From a virus, in the IMG/VR virus record IMGVR_UViG_3300021976_000044, positions 1 through 34,762 of that record: a stretch of DNA of 34,762 bases, one strand, 5' to 3'. Below the pieces are notes generated by a model. The model was given only the letters and a program-made list of their open reading frames with translations, made no database searches and was not told the DNA's origin. Positions 4,655 to 14,206 of this stretch are shown in pieces (positions within the stretch are counted from its first letter, which is position 1; every line of letters starts with the position of its first letter). Position numbers and translations under genes: made by a program.

Positions 4655-7207
4655 TTATCCTATTGCATCTACCCACATCTTCGTAGGACCGTGAGTTCCT
4701 GCATTGTCACCACCAGTACCGCCACCAGGATTGAAGGTAAACTTTACGTATACAGGTACTCCATCTGTACCCGCCCAGATGAAGTCTCCCATAACATTCA
4801 GCTGTTCTGGACGAGCAGCAAGACGATGATCTACAAGCTGAGCAGAGAATACAGTTCCTGTCACACCTCCAGTAACAGTGTGCCATCGGAGTCTACCTAT
4901 CATGAAGCCTCCTGCTGTACCATTACTAGGTGTAGCAGTTGCGTATACTCGATACTTTGTACCGACTCTAGCTGCTGGAATAGTCGCTTCCAGCCTTGCG
5001 GTTTCTGTACCTGCTACATAGACTCCACCAGTATCATTAGCAATTGAGGCTGTTGCAACCTCTCGAACAACAGGATCTCCAGCTTCACTAACGTGCAACC
5101 CGTCGATTGAACCATCGCCAGAGATCAATAATGTACTGTTATCGTTTCTCCAAACAGCAGGTGTAGCATTTGGGAAGTCATTCGCTGCTGGCGGATTCGT
5201 ACCAGCGAATGTCATGGCATCACCGATAGTAATAGTATTGACGTCATCAGCTGGTAGAGTCTGTCGCCACAAGTTCGTACGTACGGCACTCACAATGCCC
5301 AGATAGAACGAGACAGCATTAGGATCGTCTGTGCCGCCGAGATCAGGAATAGCTGCAGAGGTGAGTGTTACAGCTGCACGCTTCTTCATAGCAAAGGACT
5401 TTACAGTACCCATATCAGTTTCGTGAGTACCACCAGTAGAATCAGTGTCACGCCACGTAGATGTTACCCAATGGGTCTTGAGGTCACCTTGATCATTCCA
5501 GGTATAGGTAGTATGCTTGTAGATTTGAGTCAAACCTTGAGCAGCAGTTCGAGCATTGGTTGTCCAGAAGCGTGTACCATCCCAAGTAAGACCTGAACAC
5601 TGTGCAGGAGCTGGTACAGGAAAGGCTTCAACAGCATTGTATGTTCCAGCACTAGTGAAGACCCAGACGTGGTGACCGTTTCTACTCAGAACACAATATC
5701 TGAATGAGCCAAAGTCGAAGTTGCCTCCGATGATACCCATGACCGTTCCAGTGAATCCAGCATTAGCACCAGTATTGACAGTAGACGATAGTGCTAGTGT
5801 ACTAGCACTGCGTACTTGGATACGGAACCGGTTGTTGGCATCGTCGAACTCACAGATCAAGACATTGGTACCATCAGTACCAATCGCAGCAATCCCGATA
5901 CCTGATGCCATGTCATCGAACATTATAGCACTAACGGGTGTATAGCTAGTTTGGGTTATTGCAATCCCCGAGGAGTTATACCGGGTAATAAGCCACTCAT
6001 AATCCATGCTATCAGGGATGGCTCTCCAACCCAGTGTGTACCAATCCGTTCCGATCTTTACAATACCGCCCCAGGGTAGGGGAGAACCTCCAGGTAGCGT
6101 TAACATACCACTTATGGACCTGTGAATCTCAGGACCATACTGGCCGCCAATAGATACCCACTCTGTACCGGTCCAATGCAAACCATAGTTACCAGAGAAT
6201 CCGAACGTGCCCGAAATGGTACCTGGCCAAGCCATAACAGTTGATGGAGGGGAAACAGGCGCAGTCGTACCCTCACGTAGAATACCTTCTGCTGACTTGG
6301 CAACCTCAAGCGTATGACGGATAGTAGCAGGACCTGTTGCAGTCAGACTATTGAATTCACCGTCACCCTTGAACTTCGACTGATCAGGATGTAGAGAAGT
6401 TGCAGGCGTCCCAGTAGAGTCGTAGATGTCGATGCCTTCAATAGTCACATCTGTACCAGCACCAACACCTGCAGTACGAGTACTGACTGTAGCAGACAGG
6501 GTCACATCAGAGGAAAGCGTCCCACCTACCATCTGATCAAAGACAACGTTACCAAAATAGGTGTAGCCTGAATTGATTTCAGTATTACCTATTTGGTACA
6601 AGGATGCCGACACTTGAGTAGATGTCGGACCATCTCCATCAGCATCGAAAGGTATGACCTTGATGTAGTAGGTCACTCCATATAGAAGTGGAGTACCGTT
6701 AGGCATTGCCTTGATAGTAGTGGCTGTGCTAGGACTAGTAATAGCTAGAGTAGTAATGTCAGGAGTGAACCCTGTAGTGGTAGAGATGTGGTACTTGTAG
6801 CTTACAGGGTCAGGGTTAGTGATGCCTGGATGTCTTACGTGAATGACACCAACGCCTCCATAGACAAGTACTGTTGGTGTTGTTGCAGGAACGATACCAT
6901 CCGGTAGGGCTGCATCCGTAGCTGCTGCTGCATCACTAATAGCCTGTTCGATACCACCATCACGAACAGGATTCCAGTTACCATCTTCCCAACGCTTCTG
7001 CAAGTTGTTGTCAGAAGCATCGATCCAGATAGTGCCTACATCCTTAGCATGGTCACCAGTAGCGAGCTCAGTAGGCCAAGGCTCAGTAACTGACAGAAGC
7101 GTAGGAGCAGCACTCGTGTTACGGCGCTCGAGTTTCTCAACACGCTTCTGGAGCTCTTGGATGTACCAGATAACGTCTTCTTGTTTGTTATACCTATTAA
7201 CCCCCAT
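4655..7207 (-). CDS. Large minor tail / receptor-binding protein
   Basis: The 850-residue protein starts at ATG 7207 with GAGGAGG 6 bases upstream; the stop of the preceding gene overlaps its start by 11 bases. An N-terminal coiled coil (EDVIWYIQELQKRVEKLERR) is followed by a fibronectin type III-like domain (about residues 110-210, with PVSYKYHIST and LYGVTYYIKVIPFDADGDG), then a TLSSDVTLSAT shaft-like region, a long beta-rich central domain with repeated 'W...Y.W.G' blades that looks like a beta-propeller (about 330-590), and a C-terminal jelly-roll-like domain (about 740-850). This layout suits a tail-tip or side-fibre protein that touches the host surface. Confidence 0.8.
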   Translation of the reverse strand: MGVNRYNKQEDVIWYIQELQKRVEKLERRNTSAAPTLLSVTEPWPTELATGDHAKDVGTIWIDASDNNLQKRWEDGNWNPVRDGGIEQAISDAAAATDAALPDGIVPATTPTVLVYGGVGVIHVRHPGITNPDPVSYKYHISTTTGFTPDITTLAITSPSTATTIKAMPNGTPLLYGVTYYIKVIPFDADGDGPTSTQVSASLYQIGNTEINSGYTYFGNVVFDQMVGGTLSSDVTLSATVSTRTAGVGAGTDVTIEGIDIYDSTGTPATSLHPDQSKFKGDGEFNSLTATGPATIRHTLEVAKSAEGILREGTTAPVSPPSTVMAWPGTISGTFGFSGNYGLHWTGTEWVSIGGQYGPEIHRSISGMLTLPGGSPLPWGGIVKIGTDWYTLGWRAIPDSMDYEWLITRYNSSGIAITQTSYTPVSAIMFDDMASGIGIAAIGTDGTNVLICEFDDANNRFRIQVRSASTLALSSTVNTGANAGFTGTVMGIIGGNFDFGSFRYCVLSRNGHHVWVFTSAGTYNAVEAFPVPAPAQCSGLTWDGTRFWTTNARTAAQGLTQIYKHTTYTWNDQGDLKTHWVTSTWRDTDSTGGTHETDMGTVKSFAMKKRAAVTLTSAAIPDLGGTDDPNAVSFYLGIVSAVRTNLWRQTLPADDVNTITIGDAMTFAGTNPPAANDFPNATPAVWRNDNSTLLISGDGSIDGLHVSEAGDPVVREVATASIANDTGGVYVAGTETARLEATIPAARVGTKYRVYATATPSNGTAGGFMIGRLRWHTVTGGVTGTVFSAQLVDHRLAARPEQLNVMGDFIWAGTDGVPVYVKFTFNPGGGTGGDNAGTHGPTKMWVDAIG

Positions 7208-8297
7208 CAATGTCCTCCTCTTCGAGGAGCAGCTTTAGTGTCTCCTCAGTAGAATCTGATGGAGGATTTAGTTCCCAACCGACGGCACGGACAAACCCCT
7301 CGAATGGTCTATCGGGAAAGAATCCATCATCCTCAATAGTGATGTGTGCCTGATCTCCCAGATTCCAAGTACCGAGCAAAGGGTCGAGTGTAGGATCTAC
7401 TGTTATGTTCCAACTAATGAGTGGAGGCTTCTTCGTGTTCGCATACATCTTGGTCTGTGCATTCAATGTAGCCTGAACAGTAACATCCTTATTGGTATAC
7501 ACACTTTGCAACAGGGGGTAAGAGCCAAGATTGGATTGTGTGAATGTAGTACGAAGCGGGACACCTGCATCATTGTCGGCACCTACGCCATACACCTTCA
7601 GAGCAGCACCTGCAGCATTCTCAGAGTACGTGTAGTCAGAAATCGATCCCTCGTACTCAAAGAGCAGACCCGAATTGGCCTGCGAGACACCTAGCAGAGG
7701 ATTGCCGAACTTCACCTGACGTTGTAGTATCCCACTACTGTCCATGTAGGGTACGATCTCGAAGTCAAAGCCTGTGTCATACTCTGTCAAGTACTGAACC
7801 AGATCACCATAAGACTTCAACTCATTAGCAGGAAAGTTCTCAGTTCTAGCTGTCTGCATAGGATAGTTTGAAGGAAGAGTGAACAAAGCATTCTGAAGAG
7901 GAACAGCTTGCAATCTCGTAAACAGGTCAATTGCAATGTTGCGTTGCTCTATACCGTTGTAGAACAAACTGTCTGTAGGATAGAACTTGTATGCCCAAGA
8001 CTCCCAAGTCTGCCCAGTTAGTGATAGGGACTTACCGGAACGATTGTATGTACGTGACCAAATCGGTCCACCCCAAACAACAGCGTCGCCACACAAAGCA
8101 TACAACGCGTTCCTACCTGGAATAGTAGAACCTTTAGTATCCAGGTTACCAAAGCCTGAGGCATTCATAGGTACGGTAGCAGTCATGTTACCTGTACCGG
8201 AAAGAGTACGCTGGAACCATGTACCATACAAAGGCAACTCATTGACCACCCTGTTAGACAGGATGTCAACGAGAAGGTATGTATAGTCACGACTCAT
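7197..8297 (-). CDS. ReqiPepy6 Gp37-like minor tail (baseplate hub) protein
   Basis: The 366-residue product (MSRDYTYLLVDILSNRVVNELPLYGTWFQRTLSGTGNMTATVP...) shows the opening of the siphovirus ReqiPepy6 Gp37-like family: a beta strand with LPL, then WFQRTLSGTG and NALYALCGDAVVWGGPIWSRTY. These proteins sit at the tail tip next to the distal tail protein and act as the hub or tail-associated protein. ATG 8297 overlaps the upstream stop (ATGA); an in-frame start 6 codons earlier would lie inside the upstream gene. The end is very acidic (LLLEEEDIDGG). Confidence 0.82.
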   Translation of the reverse strand: MSRDYTYLLVDILSNRVVNELPLYGTWFQRTLSGTGNMTATVPMNASGFGNLDTKGSTIPGRNALYALCGDAVVWGGPIWSRTYNRSGKSLSLTGQTWESWAYKFYPTDSLFYNGIEQRNIAIDLFTRLQAVPLQNALFTLPSNYPMQTARTENFPANELKSYGDLVQYLTEYDTGFDFEIVPYMDSSGILQRQVKFGNPLLGVSQANSGLLFEYEGSISDYTYSENAAGAALKVYGVGADNDAGVPLRTTFTQSNLGSYPLLQSVYTNKDVTVQATLNAQTKMYANTKKPPLISWNITVDPTLDPLLGTWNLGDQAHITIEDDGFFPDRPFEGFVRAVGWELNPPSDSTEETLKLLLEEEDIDGG

Positions 8298-9376
8298 GAC
8301 AGAGGAGCCAACCATTCTGCTTCGATAAAGTTGATGTCACTATAACCTGTGTCTGCTGCAGTAGCCACAAAGAGTGCTCCGCCACTGTTTTGCCAAACTC
8401 TTGTATGGTACGAGGCGCCCGCATTGCAAGGTCCCGTAATAGTAACTTGACGCGTATCGACTAGGCCGTTAGTTGCGTTTGCATCTGCACCATTACGAAC
8501 AATTTCAGCACTGTTATTCTCTATAATACCAGCAGCACGGTACCCTGTAGCGTTAACCCAACGCATCCCTATACTAGTGGTAATACGGTAAATGCCTGGT
8601 GTGTTGATATCAATCCAGTTGTTGGTAGCATCCCACATACCATCAGTATCGTACGTTACTGTACCATCAAAGGTGTACAACACCTTGTGTACAGATGCGT
8701 TAGGAATGCTATACGAGTTGAGTCGAACGTGTACCATTGGCTTACGGGTCTTAGTAGCTCCGCCTGTAGTACCGAAGCTCTTGACATGACCTGTAGAATC
8801 TAGTTGCTGCAAAAGTACACCAGCACTCGAGTACCATTCGAACGGCTGCGCAGCAACAACTTGCTGCCACTGTGTTTGCGACATCCGTGCAATAGTTGCA
8901 GTGTTAGTAATGTTGGCATTGGTGACAGTAGCCTGCAACGCATTGACTACGATCGTTGCGAGAATGATAGAGTTGACTGGTGCTGCAGGAGGAACAGGGG
9001 AACCTGAAGGAGTACCAGTAACAACTGCAATCGACCATGCATTAGTCGCTCCAGAGTATGCTTGGTCCTGAACTCTTGCAACGATGATATCCCTACGACC
9101 GTTTGTACCATCAGCTGCAGTGATAGTAACGTTGACCGAAGCATCATTGACACAGTGGTATGAACCCTGAAACGCGTTCTCTGTACCAGGAACAATAGCT
9201 GCACCTGCTGCCACTGCTACCGTCATGTTAGGTGACCCTTGAGCTGCTACAAAGAGATCACCAGAATGGACAACGCCTCCTACAGAACGCCAGAGTGTAC
9301 GAAGCAACAGCCTGTCACCCTGTGCTGTGTGAGCTGCACTGTTCTGTAAGTGAAGGGGTGGGTTTAATGCTGTCAT
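8294..9376 (-). CDS. Minor tail protein with C-terminal jelly-roll-like domain
   Basis: This 360-residue protein has an N-terminal module (DRLLLRTLWRSVGGVVHSGDLFVAAQGSPNMTVAVAAGAAIVPG) widespread at the start of phage fibre and minor tail proteins, with the 'GRRDIIVARVQD' and 'ILATIVV' strands that follow. A linker leads to a C-terminal domain (about 215-360) with SVHKVLYTFDGTVTYDTDGMWD, INTPGIYRITTSIGMRW and FIEAEWL, which looks like a C1q/TNF-like beta jelly roll. Such domains trimerise and bind host glycans. It is followed by the Gp37-like gene with an ATGA overlap. Confidence 0.8.
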   Translation of the reverse strand: MTALNPPLHLQNSAAHTAQGDRLLLRTLWRSVGGVVHSGDLFVAAQGSPNMTVAVAAGAAIVPGTENAFQGSYHCVNDASVNVTITAADGTNGRRDIIVARVQDQAYSGATNAWSIAVVTGTPSGSPVPPAAPVNSIILATIVVNALQATVTNANITNTATIARMSQTQWQQVVAAQPFEWYSSAGVLLQQLDSTGHVKSFGTTGGATKTRKPMVHVRLNSYSIPNASVHKVLYTFDGTVTYDTDGMWDATNNWIDINTPGIYRITTSIGMRWVNATGYRAAGIIENNSAEIVRNGADANATNGLVDTRQVTITGPCNAGASYHTRVWQNSGGALFVATAADTGYSDINFIEAEWLAPLS

Positions 9377-9385
9377 TGTAAACTC

Positions 9386-10264
9386 CTACTCGAATGCGTC
9401 ACTGTATGTCAGGAAGGCCTCTGCTCCTGAAAGGGTATCAGCCCCAAACCGGATGAAGTTGTTGCCTGCAACAAGTCCCCACCATACATAAGGTGCAAGG
9501 ACCCAAGTACGTCTATTGGCAGTACCATTTAATTTGACAGTATGGTTCCTCATCGAGATGACTACTGAGTCACCCACTCCAAGCGTTCCTGCTAATTTGA
9601 TCCTAGGAAGGTTAATTGAAGGCCACGAGTCATTAATCAAGAAGGGATTAGCACAAGGACCGTTAATGGTAATGTCTGGGTACGTTGTAGCATTCCCTCC
9701 ATTGAATACGTTAGAGCCTGCACCGCCAGTAATGCCTCCACCATAAGTTCTGTTGTATGCTCGGTTGTAAGCATAACCAGGTACAGTAATAGGCAAGAGA
9801 GTCATAGGACCAAAAGTGTTAACCACTGAACTATAGATTGTTGGATCTTCACACCGTACCTGGAACTGGATTGCAGTCTGCCCAGTTCTACGCATCTGCT
9901 CCCAGTCATACTTTACACCCAAGCTACGTCCGCGAACCATTCGCTGCAGGCCATCTACACCCCACTTGAGAACAGCTCCGCCACCTACACTGTCACGACC
10001 CTCTTTGTAAGGGCGCCAGTTAAGACGAAGCGACTCAAGATATGGCTCATCGCCATAGGCAGTACCTTCAAGGATGACAGTTCGCATATTCGTGAAGCCT
10101 GTATCCAGGAACCCTCCGCTACCACCTTCGCGGGAACGTTCAGAGACCCTATACTCACCACTGTCAAGGCCAGTAACCTTGTTGATATCTACAAAGGGCT
10201 CACCAGGCAGGAACTCGTCATTCAGGAGGGGACCATCATTGTATTGAAAAGTGAAGTCATCCAT
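9386..10264 (-). CDS. Distal tail (Dit-like) protein
   Basis: The 292-residue product (MDDFTFQYNDGPLLNDEFLPGEPFVDINKVTGLDSGEYRVSERSREGGSGGF) begins like phage distal tail proteins: an N-terminal 'F.Y....L.....PF....V.GLDS...R'. It then shows a galectin-like C-terminal domain with repeated strands (PDITINGPCANPFLIND, VGDSVVISMRNHTVKLNG). Dit forms hexameric rings at the tip of the tail tube and anchors the hub and fibres. It comes directly after the tape measure gene, the usual order. Two bases separate it from that gene. Confidence 0.8.
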   Translation of the reverse strand: MDDFTFQYNDGPLLNDEFLPGEPFVDINKVTGLDSGEYRVSERSREGGSGGFLDTGFTNMRTVILEGTAYGDEPYLESLRLNWRPYKEGRDSVGGGAVLKWGVDGLQRMVRGRSLGVKYDWEQMRRTGQTAIQFQVRCEDPTIYSSVVNTFGPMTLLPITVPGYAYNRAYNRTYGGGITGGAGSNVFNGGNATTYPDITINGPCANPFLINDSWPSINLPRIKLAGTLGVGDSVVISMRNHTVKLNGTANRRTWVLAPYVWWGLVAGNNFIRFGADTLSGAEAFLTYSDAFE

Positions 10265-10265
10265 A

Positions 10266-13200
10266 TCAGCTTACCCTCCTTGCGAGCTCAAAGCCAAGGT
10301 CGGCCGCATGCTTGCGTGGATCGATCTCATTGGTGTAGATCGTAATCTCCTGGTGAATACCAGGCCTACCGTCTGAACCTCTGCTGTAGTCATTACGGAT
10401 GCTCTCAGCAGGTGCACTAGGCACAACCATCTCACCCCTATGGAGGTACGCGAGTTGGTTCTTGAGGATCTTCCAAGCACCCTTTGCGTAGCCACCCAGA
10501 CCATCTCCGCCACGAAGGAAGTCTGCTGCCTGACCACGAGCGCTTGCGGCAGCTAGCTTATTACCAATCTCGACAGCGTGAACATGTGGTGCCCAGTTAC
10601 CCTTACCTGTACGATCCCAAGCAGCAAAACCAACCATGCGCAGAATTCTTTGGATCGTTTGAAGGTTACCACTACGCGATGTATCAAACACACCACCACC
10701 GGTGTGTGTAGTACCTGAGTAAGACGTAGCCGGCTGGTATGACCCCTGAGTGATGTGAAGAGCTCTACCAAGCATCTGCTCAGCACGCTTGATCTTTCGG
10801 TACGTAGAAAGGTCTAGAGGTTCACCATCATAGAACACACGACGGTTAGGCCCAGTCAGTACACCAAGATCCGAAGGAATGATATACTCGTTGGTACCGA
10901 AGGCTGTGCTGTACAAACCCTTTAGCACATCAACTGACTTGCCACCAACCTTACCAACGAAGTTCCATGCAGGTCCAGCTCCCGACTTCAGACCAGATAA
11001 GAATCCTGACATGATAGCCTTACCAGCAGGAACTAGGAGCTGCTTGTCCAAAGAGATTGGACCCTTGTGATCCTTGATCCAGGTACCAATCCCTCCAACC
11101 CAATCAGTGACAGACTTCCATACACTCTTCAAGCCTTCAAGGAAGCCCTTAATGATATCCTGACCCTTATAGTAGAGCCAGTCCTTAGCCTTAGAGAATG
11201 CGCCAGTCAACTTGTCGATTACATTTGCCTTGACCCAAGTACCAATAGTTCTAGCAATCGCTCTGATACCGTTTGCTAGACCAGTAACGAAGTCCTTACC
11301 CTTCTGGTAAAGCCAAGTACCAGCCTGTGCAAATGGCTTAACCATATCCTTCGCAAGTTGGACGATCTTACCCATGAGGGTCCTAGCAAGAGCAACAATG
11401 GCACTAATCACGTAGTTGAAAACCTTTGGTCCTACGTCCAACAAGTACTTGAACCAACCAATGATACCATTAATAATGTCTGGGAAGATCGAGTGTCCTA
11501 CTAGCTTGTTCCAAAGCCACTTAGCAGCATCGACAATACCCTGAACTAGTCCCTTGAAGAGTCCAACGATGATGCGAATAGCACCTACAAGGATGTCACC
11601 AATAGCACCAAGGATATTGCTAAAGATCGTCTTGATACCTTCCCATGCTAGCTTCCAGTTACCTGTAAAGACACCTGTCAGGAACTGGATGACTCCTCGG
11701 AAGATATTGATGACGCGACCAATGAGCTTGCCGATCAGTTCTAGCACAGGAGGCAACACTGCTGCAATAACAGATGCAGCAACCTTAAAGACAGCAACAA
11801 GAACGTAGATAACACCTTGCAGACGTTGGAAGGCAAATATAACGACGTCCCTAATCCTTCTTGCAATCCACATAAAGATGTCGCCCATTATATTGGCTGC
11901 ACCCTTTAGTGCTTCGCCAATAGGAGGCCAGGCATCCTTAAGACCTTGTAGTGCTGGCTGAATTGCCTTCCACATCTTTGTAGCACCATCAGCAATGGAG
12001 TGCCAAACCTTTACAAGCGAAGGACCAATGCCACTCCAGATTTCCTTGGCAAACTCAACGATCGCTCTTCCAGCATCAGCAAACCAGCCACCAATTTCTG
12101 AGACAGGCTTACCAATGTGATTCCAGATAGCGACACCAACAGCAGTAAAGAGGGTAACAGCGTCGCCCCAAACCTTCTTCATGAAGGCCCAGATCTCCTT
12201 ATGGTACTTGACAATGAAGAAGATCGCAACGCCAATAGCAACGATGGCTGCAATAACAAGAGCAATAGTTCCAAGCAAGGGCAAGAGTGCAATCCCTGCA
12301 AAGGTAGCAGCACCTGCAAACATTAAGAAGACACCTGCAGCAGCTAGTACACCACCTGCAAGTATTGCAAGACCAGCAGCGAGCGCAGTAAGCTTGACTA
12401 TCATGTCACGTGTCTTGGGATCAAGCTTCTGGAACCACTGCAAGACCTTGATGACAGCACCCGTCATGCTTAGCCAAGCAGGTACAAGAGCATCGCCAAC
12501 AACGGTCTTCAGGATCTTGAAGTTGTTCGACAACAACTGAGCCTGCGACTGTGGCTGCTTGAACATTGTGTCGTAGGCTTCAGCCAATGCGCCCTTACTG
12601 TTATGCATTGCTGCAGTGTACTGATTCAGCTTGTCGTAGTTCTTGACAGCGATGTCGTAGAACCTACGGGCCTGAATAGTACCGCCCGCACCCTTAAAGA
12701 GCTCCTGCAAAGCCTTAGCTCGCTCAGGAGCACTCAAGCCTGCCATCTTCTTGCCGAGCTCTGTAACAACCTGAGAGATAGGCAGGAACTCACCCTTGGC
12801 ATTCTTAACTGCAATGCCCATCTTCTCTAGACGTTTAATAGTCGTCGGATGCGAGAAGGCATCTAGAGCACGACCTGCAGAAGCAGAAGCCATAGCAGCT
12901 GACAAACCATTCCTTGTCAGGAAGGCCATCATACCTGCTAGGTCCTGGAAGCTCTGACCAGCACGTACGGCTGACGGAACGGCTCGACCAATAGTCCTAT
13001 TGAACTGTTGGTAAGTACCGACACCCTTACGGACCAGTTGGAACATCGTATCACTGACAGTACGAACTTCACTAATTGGAATCTTGAACGCATTCAGAAT
13101 TCCGATAGTACCCTTACCTGCCTCCTGCAAGTCTTCCTGACCAGCAACAGACTCATAGGCAAACTCCTTGAGGAGCTGCTTCGCCTGTGGAAGGTTGACA

Positions 13201-13586
13201 TCGATCGACGAGAAGATGTCATACAGAGACTTCTGGATATGATCGAACTCAGTAGGAATAACAGAGCCCACTTCTCGCCCGATCTCTTTCAACTCCTCAA
13301 TACTGACCTTGACCTTATCAGTCTGGGTCTTAGTCAGAGCAGCTTGACGAGTGTACTCAACAGCAGAATCAACCGCTGTCTTGAAGAAGGCTGCTGCTGC
13401 AGCTCCAGCAGCAGCGAGTCCAATACCAATTGAAGATAGAGCCTGACCTCGAGCAGTCTGTGCCTGTGCTGTCTTCAGAGTCTGCTTGTCAAGGTCTTTC
13501 ATGTTACCAGAGAAATGACGAAGGACACGAGACGCTTCATCACGTGCGCGAAGGATCAAGAACACTTCACGTGTTGAAAGCGCCAT
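10266..13586 (-). CDS. Tail tape measure protein with C-terminal M15-like domain
   Basis: The 1106-residue protein is the longest in the window and sets tail length. Residues about 80-380 match the TP901-type core (GTYQQFNRTIGRAVPSAVRAGQSFQDLAGMMAFL). Hydrophobic repeats from about 395 to 470 and further amphipathic TM-like segments to about 880 follow. Near the C-terminus lies a peptidase M15-like domain: QGSYQPATSYSGTTHTGGGVFD (His961, Asp968) and GNWAPHVHAVEIG (His1001, His1003) give the H-x-x-G-x-x-x-D and H-x-H zinc ligands of D,D-peptidases. This could trim peptidoglycan during DNA injection. The protein is preceded by the frameshifted chaperone gene, the standard order. Confidence 0.93.
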   Translation of the reverse strand: MALSTREVFLILRARDEASRVLRHFSGNMKDLDKQTLKTAQAQTARGQALSSIGIGLAAAGAAAAAFFKTAVDSAVEYTRQAALTKTQTDKVKVSIEELKEIGREVGSVIPTEFDHIQKSLYDIFSSIDVNLPQAKQLLKEFAYESVAGQEDLQEAGKGTIGILNAFKIPISEVRTVSDTMFQLVRKGVGTYQQFNRTIGRAVPSAVRAGQSFQDLAGMMAFLTRNGLSAAMASASAGRALDAFSHPTTIKRLEKMGIAVKNAKGEFLPISQVVTELGKKMAGLSAPERAKALQELFKGAGGTIQARRFYDIAVKNYDKLNQYTAAMHNSKGALAEAYDTMFKQPQSQAQLLSNNFKILKTVVGDALVPAWLSMTGAVIKVLQWFQKLDPKTRDMIVKLTALAAGLAILAGGVLAAAGVFLMFAGAATFAGIALLPLLGTIALVIAAIVAIGVAIFFIVKYHKEIWAFMKKVWGDAVTLFTAVGVAIWNHIGKPVSEIGGWFADAGRAIVEFAKEIWSGIGPSLVKVWHSIADGATKMWKAIQPALQGLKDAWPPIGEALKGAANIMGDIFMWIARRIRDVVIFAFQRLQGVIYVLVAVFKVAASVIAAVLPPVLELIGKLIGRVINIFRGVIQFLTGVFTGNWKLAWEGIKTIFSNILGAIGDILVGAIRIIVGLFKGLVQGIVDAAKWLWNKLVGHSIFPDIINGIIGWFKYLLDVGPKVFNYVISAIVALARTLMGKIVQLAKDMVKPFAQAGTWLYQKGKDFVTGLANGIRAIARTIGTWVKANVIDKLTGAFSKAKDWLYYKGQDIIKGFLEGLKSVWKSVTDWVGGIGTWIKDHKGPISLDKQLLVPAGKAIMSGFLSGLKSGAGPAWNFVGKVGGKSVDVLKGLYSTAFGTNEYIIPSDLGVLTGPNRRVFYDGEPLDLSTYRKIKRAEQMLGRALHITQGSYQPATSYSGTTHTGGGVFDTSRSGNLQTIQRILRMVGFAAWDRTGKGNWAPHVHAVEIGNKLAAASARGQAADFLRGGDGLGGYAKGAWKILKNQLAYLHRGEMVVPSAPAESIRNDYSRGSDGRPGIHQEITIYTNEIDPRKHAADLGFELARRVS

Positions 13587-13598
13587 CGTGCCCTCCTC

Positions 13599-14173
13599 TC
13601 ACTTAGGCTGATCCTTGTTGCGACGCTCATTGAACGCGTCGAGAGCTGCTGACATCCCCATCATCAAATAACCGTCTTGCTGAAGGACTCCACCCGGACC
13701 AGGCAATGAATGAAGTTGCTCACACACCTTTGCGAGCTGAATAAAGAACGCTGTTTCATCATCGGGCTCCCTACTCATAACTACACTTGCTCTGATCCGG
13801 TCTCTTAGTTTCCCTCGTCCTCCTCAAAGTTATTCATGTCGGTAATGAGAGCTTCGATCTCCTGTCCTACTCTAGGATCGAGCTTGTTGAAGTCAGGAAG
13901 GGTTGATAGATTCAATGCTCGTCCATCAACGTCTTCCAGGTTGTGTTCAACAATACATGCCTTGAACTCGAACTCCGTGACACGACGATTAGCCATAGCT
14001 AACTCGCCTCGAAGATCTTTACCCTTACCTCCGGACTCCACTTCGAGCTTCGTGAACATGCGACGCTCGAGAATCTGTCCAAAGGACATCCGTCGCAAGA
14101 CGACGAACCCATCAGGTAGAGTCTTAAGGTCCTTGTGCTCTGTTGTTTCCAGATCAACTGTTGCTCTGGGCAC
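13599..14173 (-). CDS. Tail assembly chaperone, -1 frameshift product
   Basis: Reading from 14173, ribosomes reaching the slippery heptamer at 13808-13814 (G GGA AAC in the zero frame) can slip back one base and continue with CTA AGA GAC. That frame is open for 69 codons, to a TGA at 13599-13601, ending NERRNKDQPK. The full product is about 191 residues. The region lies between the tail tube and tape measure genes, where nearly all long-tailed phages make a G/GT pair that coats and recruits the tape measure protein during tail assembly. A separate start at an internal ATG in the -1 frame lacks a ribosome binding site, so frameshifting is favoured. Confidence 0.85.
13805..14173 (-). CDS. Tail assembly chaperone, short form
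   Basis: The zero-frame product has 122 residues (MPRATVDLETTEHKDLKTLPDGFVVLRRMSFGQILERR ... NNFEEDEGN). It is all-helical in appearance, as expected of tail assembly chaperones, and ends one codon after the slippery site. GTG 14173 is preferred because GAGGGAG lies 8 bases upstream; the GTG at 14182 sits directly against that site. The gene comes just after the tail tube gene. Its acidic C-terminus (EEDEGN) is encoded over the slip site. Confidence 0.82.
   Translation of the reverse strand: MPRATVDLETTEHKDLKTLPDGFVVLRRMSFGQILERRMFTKLEVESGGKGKDLRGELAMANRRVTEFEFKACIVEHNLEDVDGRALNLSTLPDFNKLDPRVGQEIEALITDMNNFEEDEGN
13808..13814 (-). promoter_or_regulatory. -1 frameshift slippery heptamer GGGAAAC
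   Basis: On the minus strand the heptamer GGGAAAC is phased as G-GGA-AAC with respect to the chaperone frame, followed immediately by TAA. This is the X-XXY-YYZ form used for -1 programmed frameshifting. The -1 frame stays open to 13599. A downstream stimulating structure was not resolved by eye. Confidence 0.88.
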
Positions 14174-14206
14174 TACAATCACTCCCTCAGTGATCGATGT
14201 GTATGG

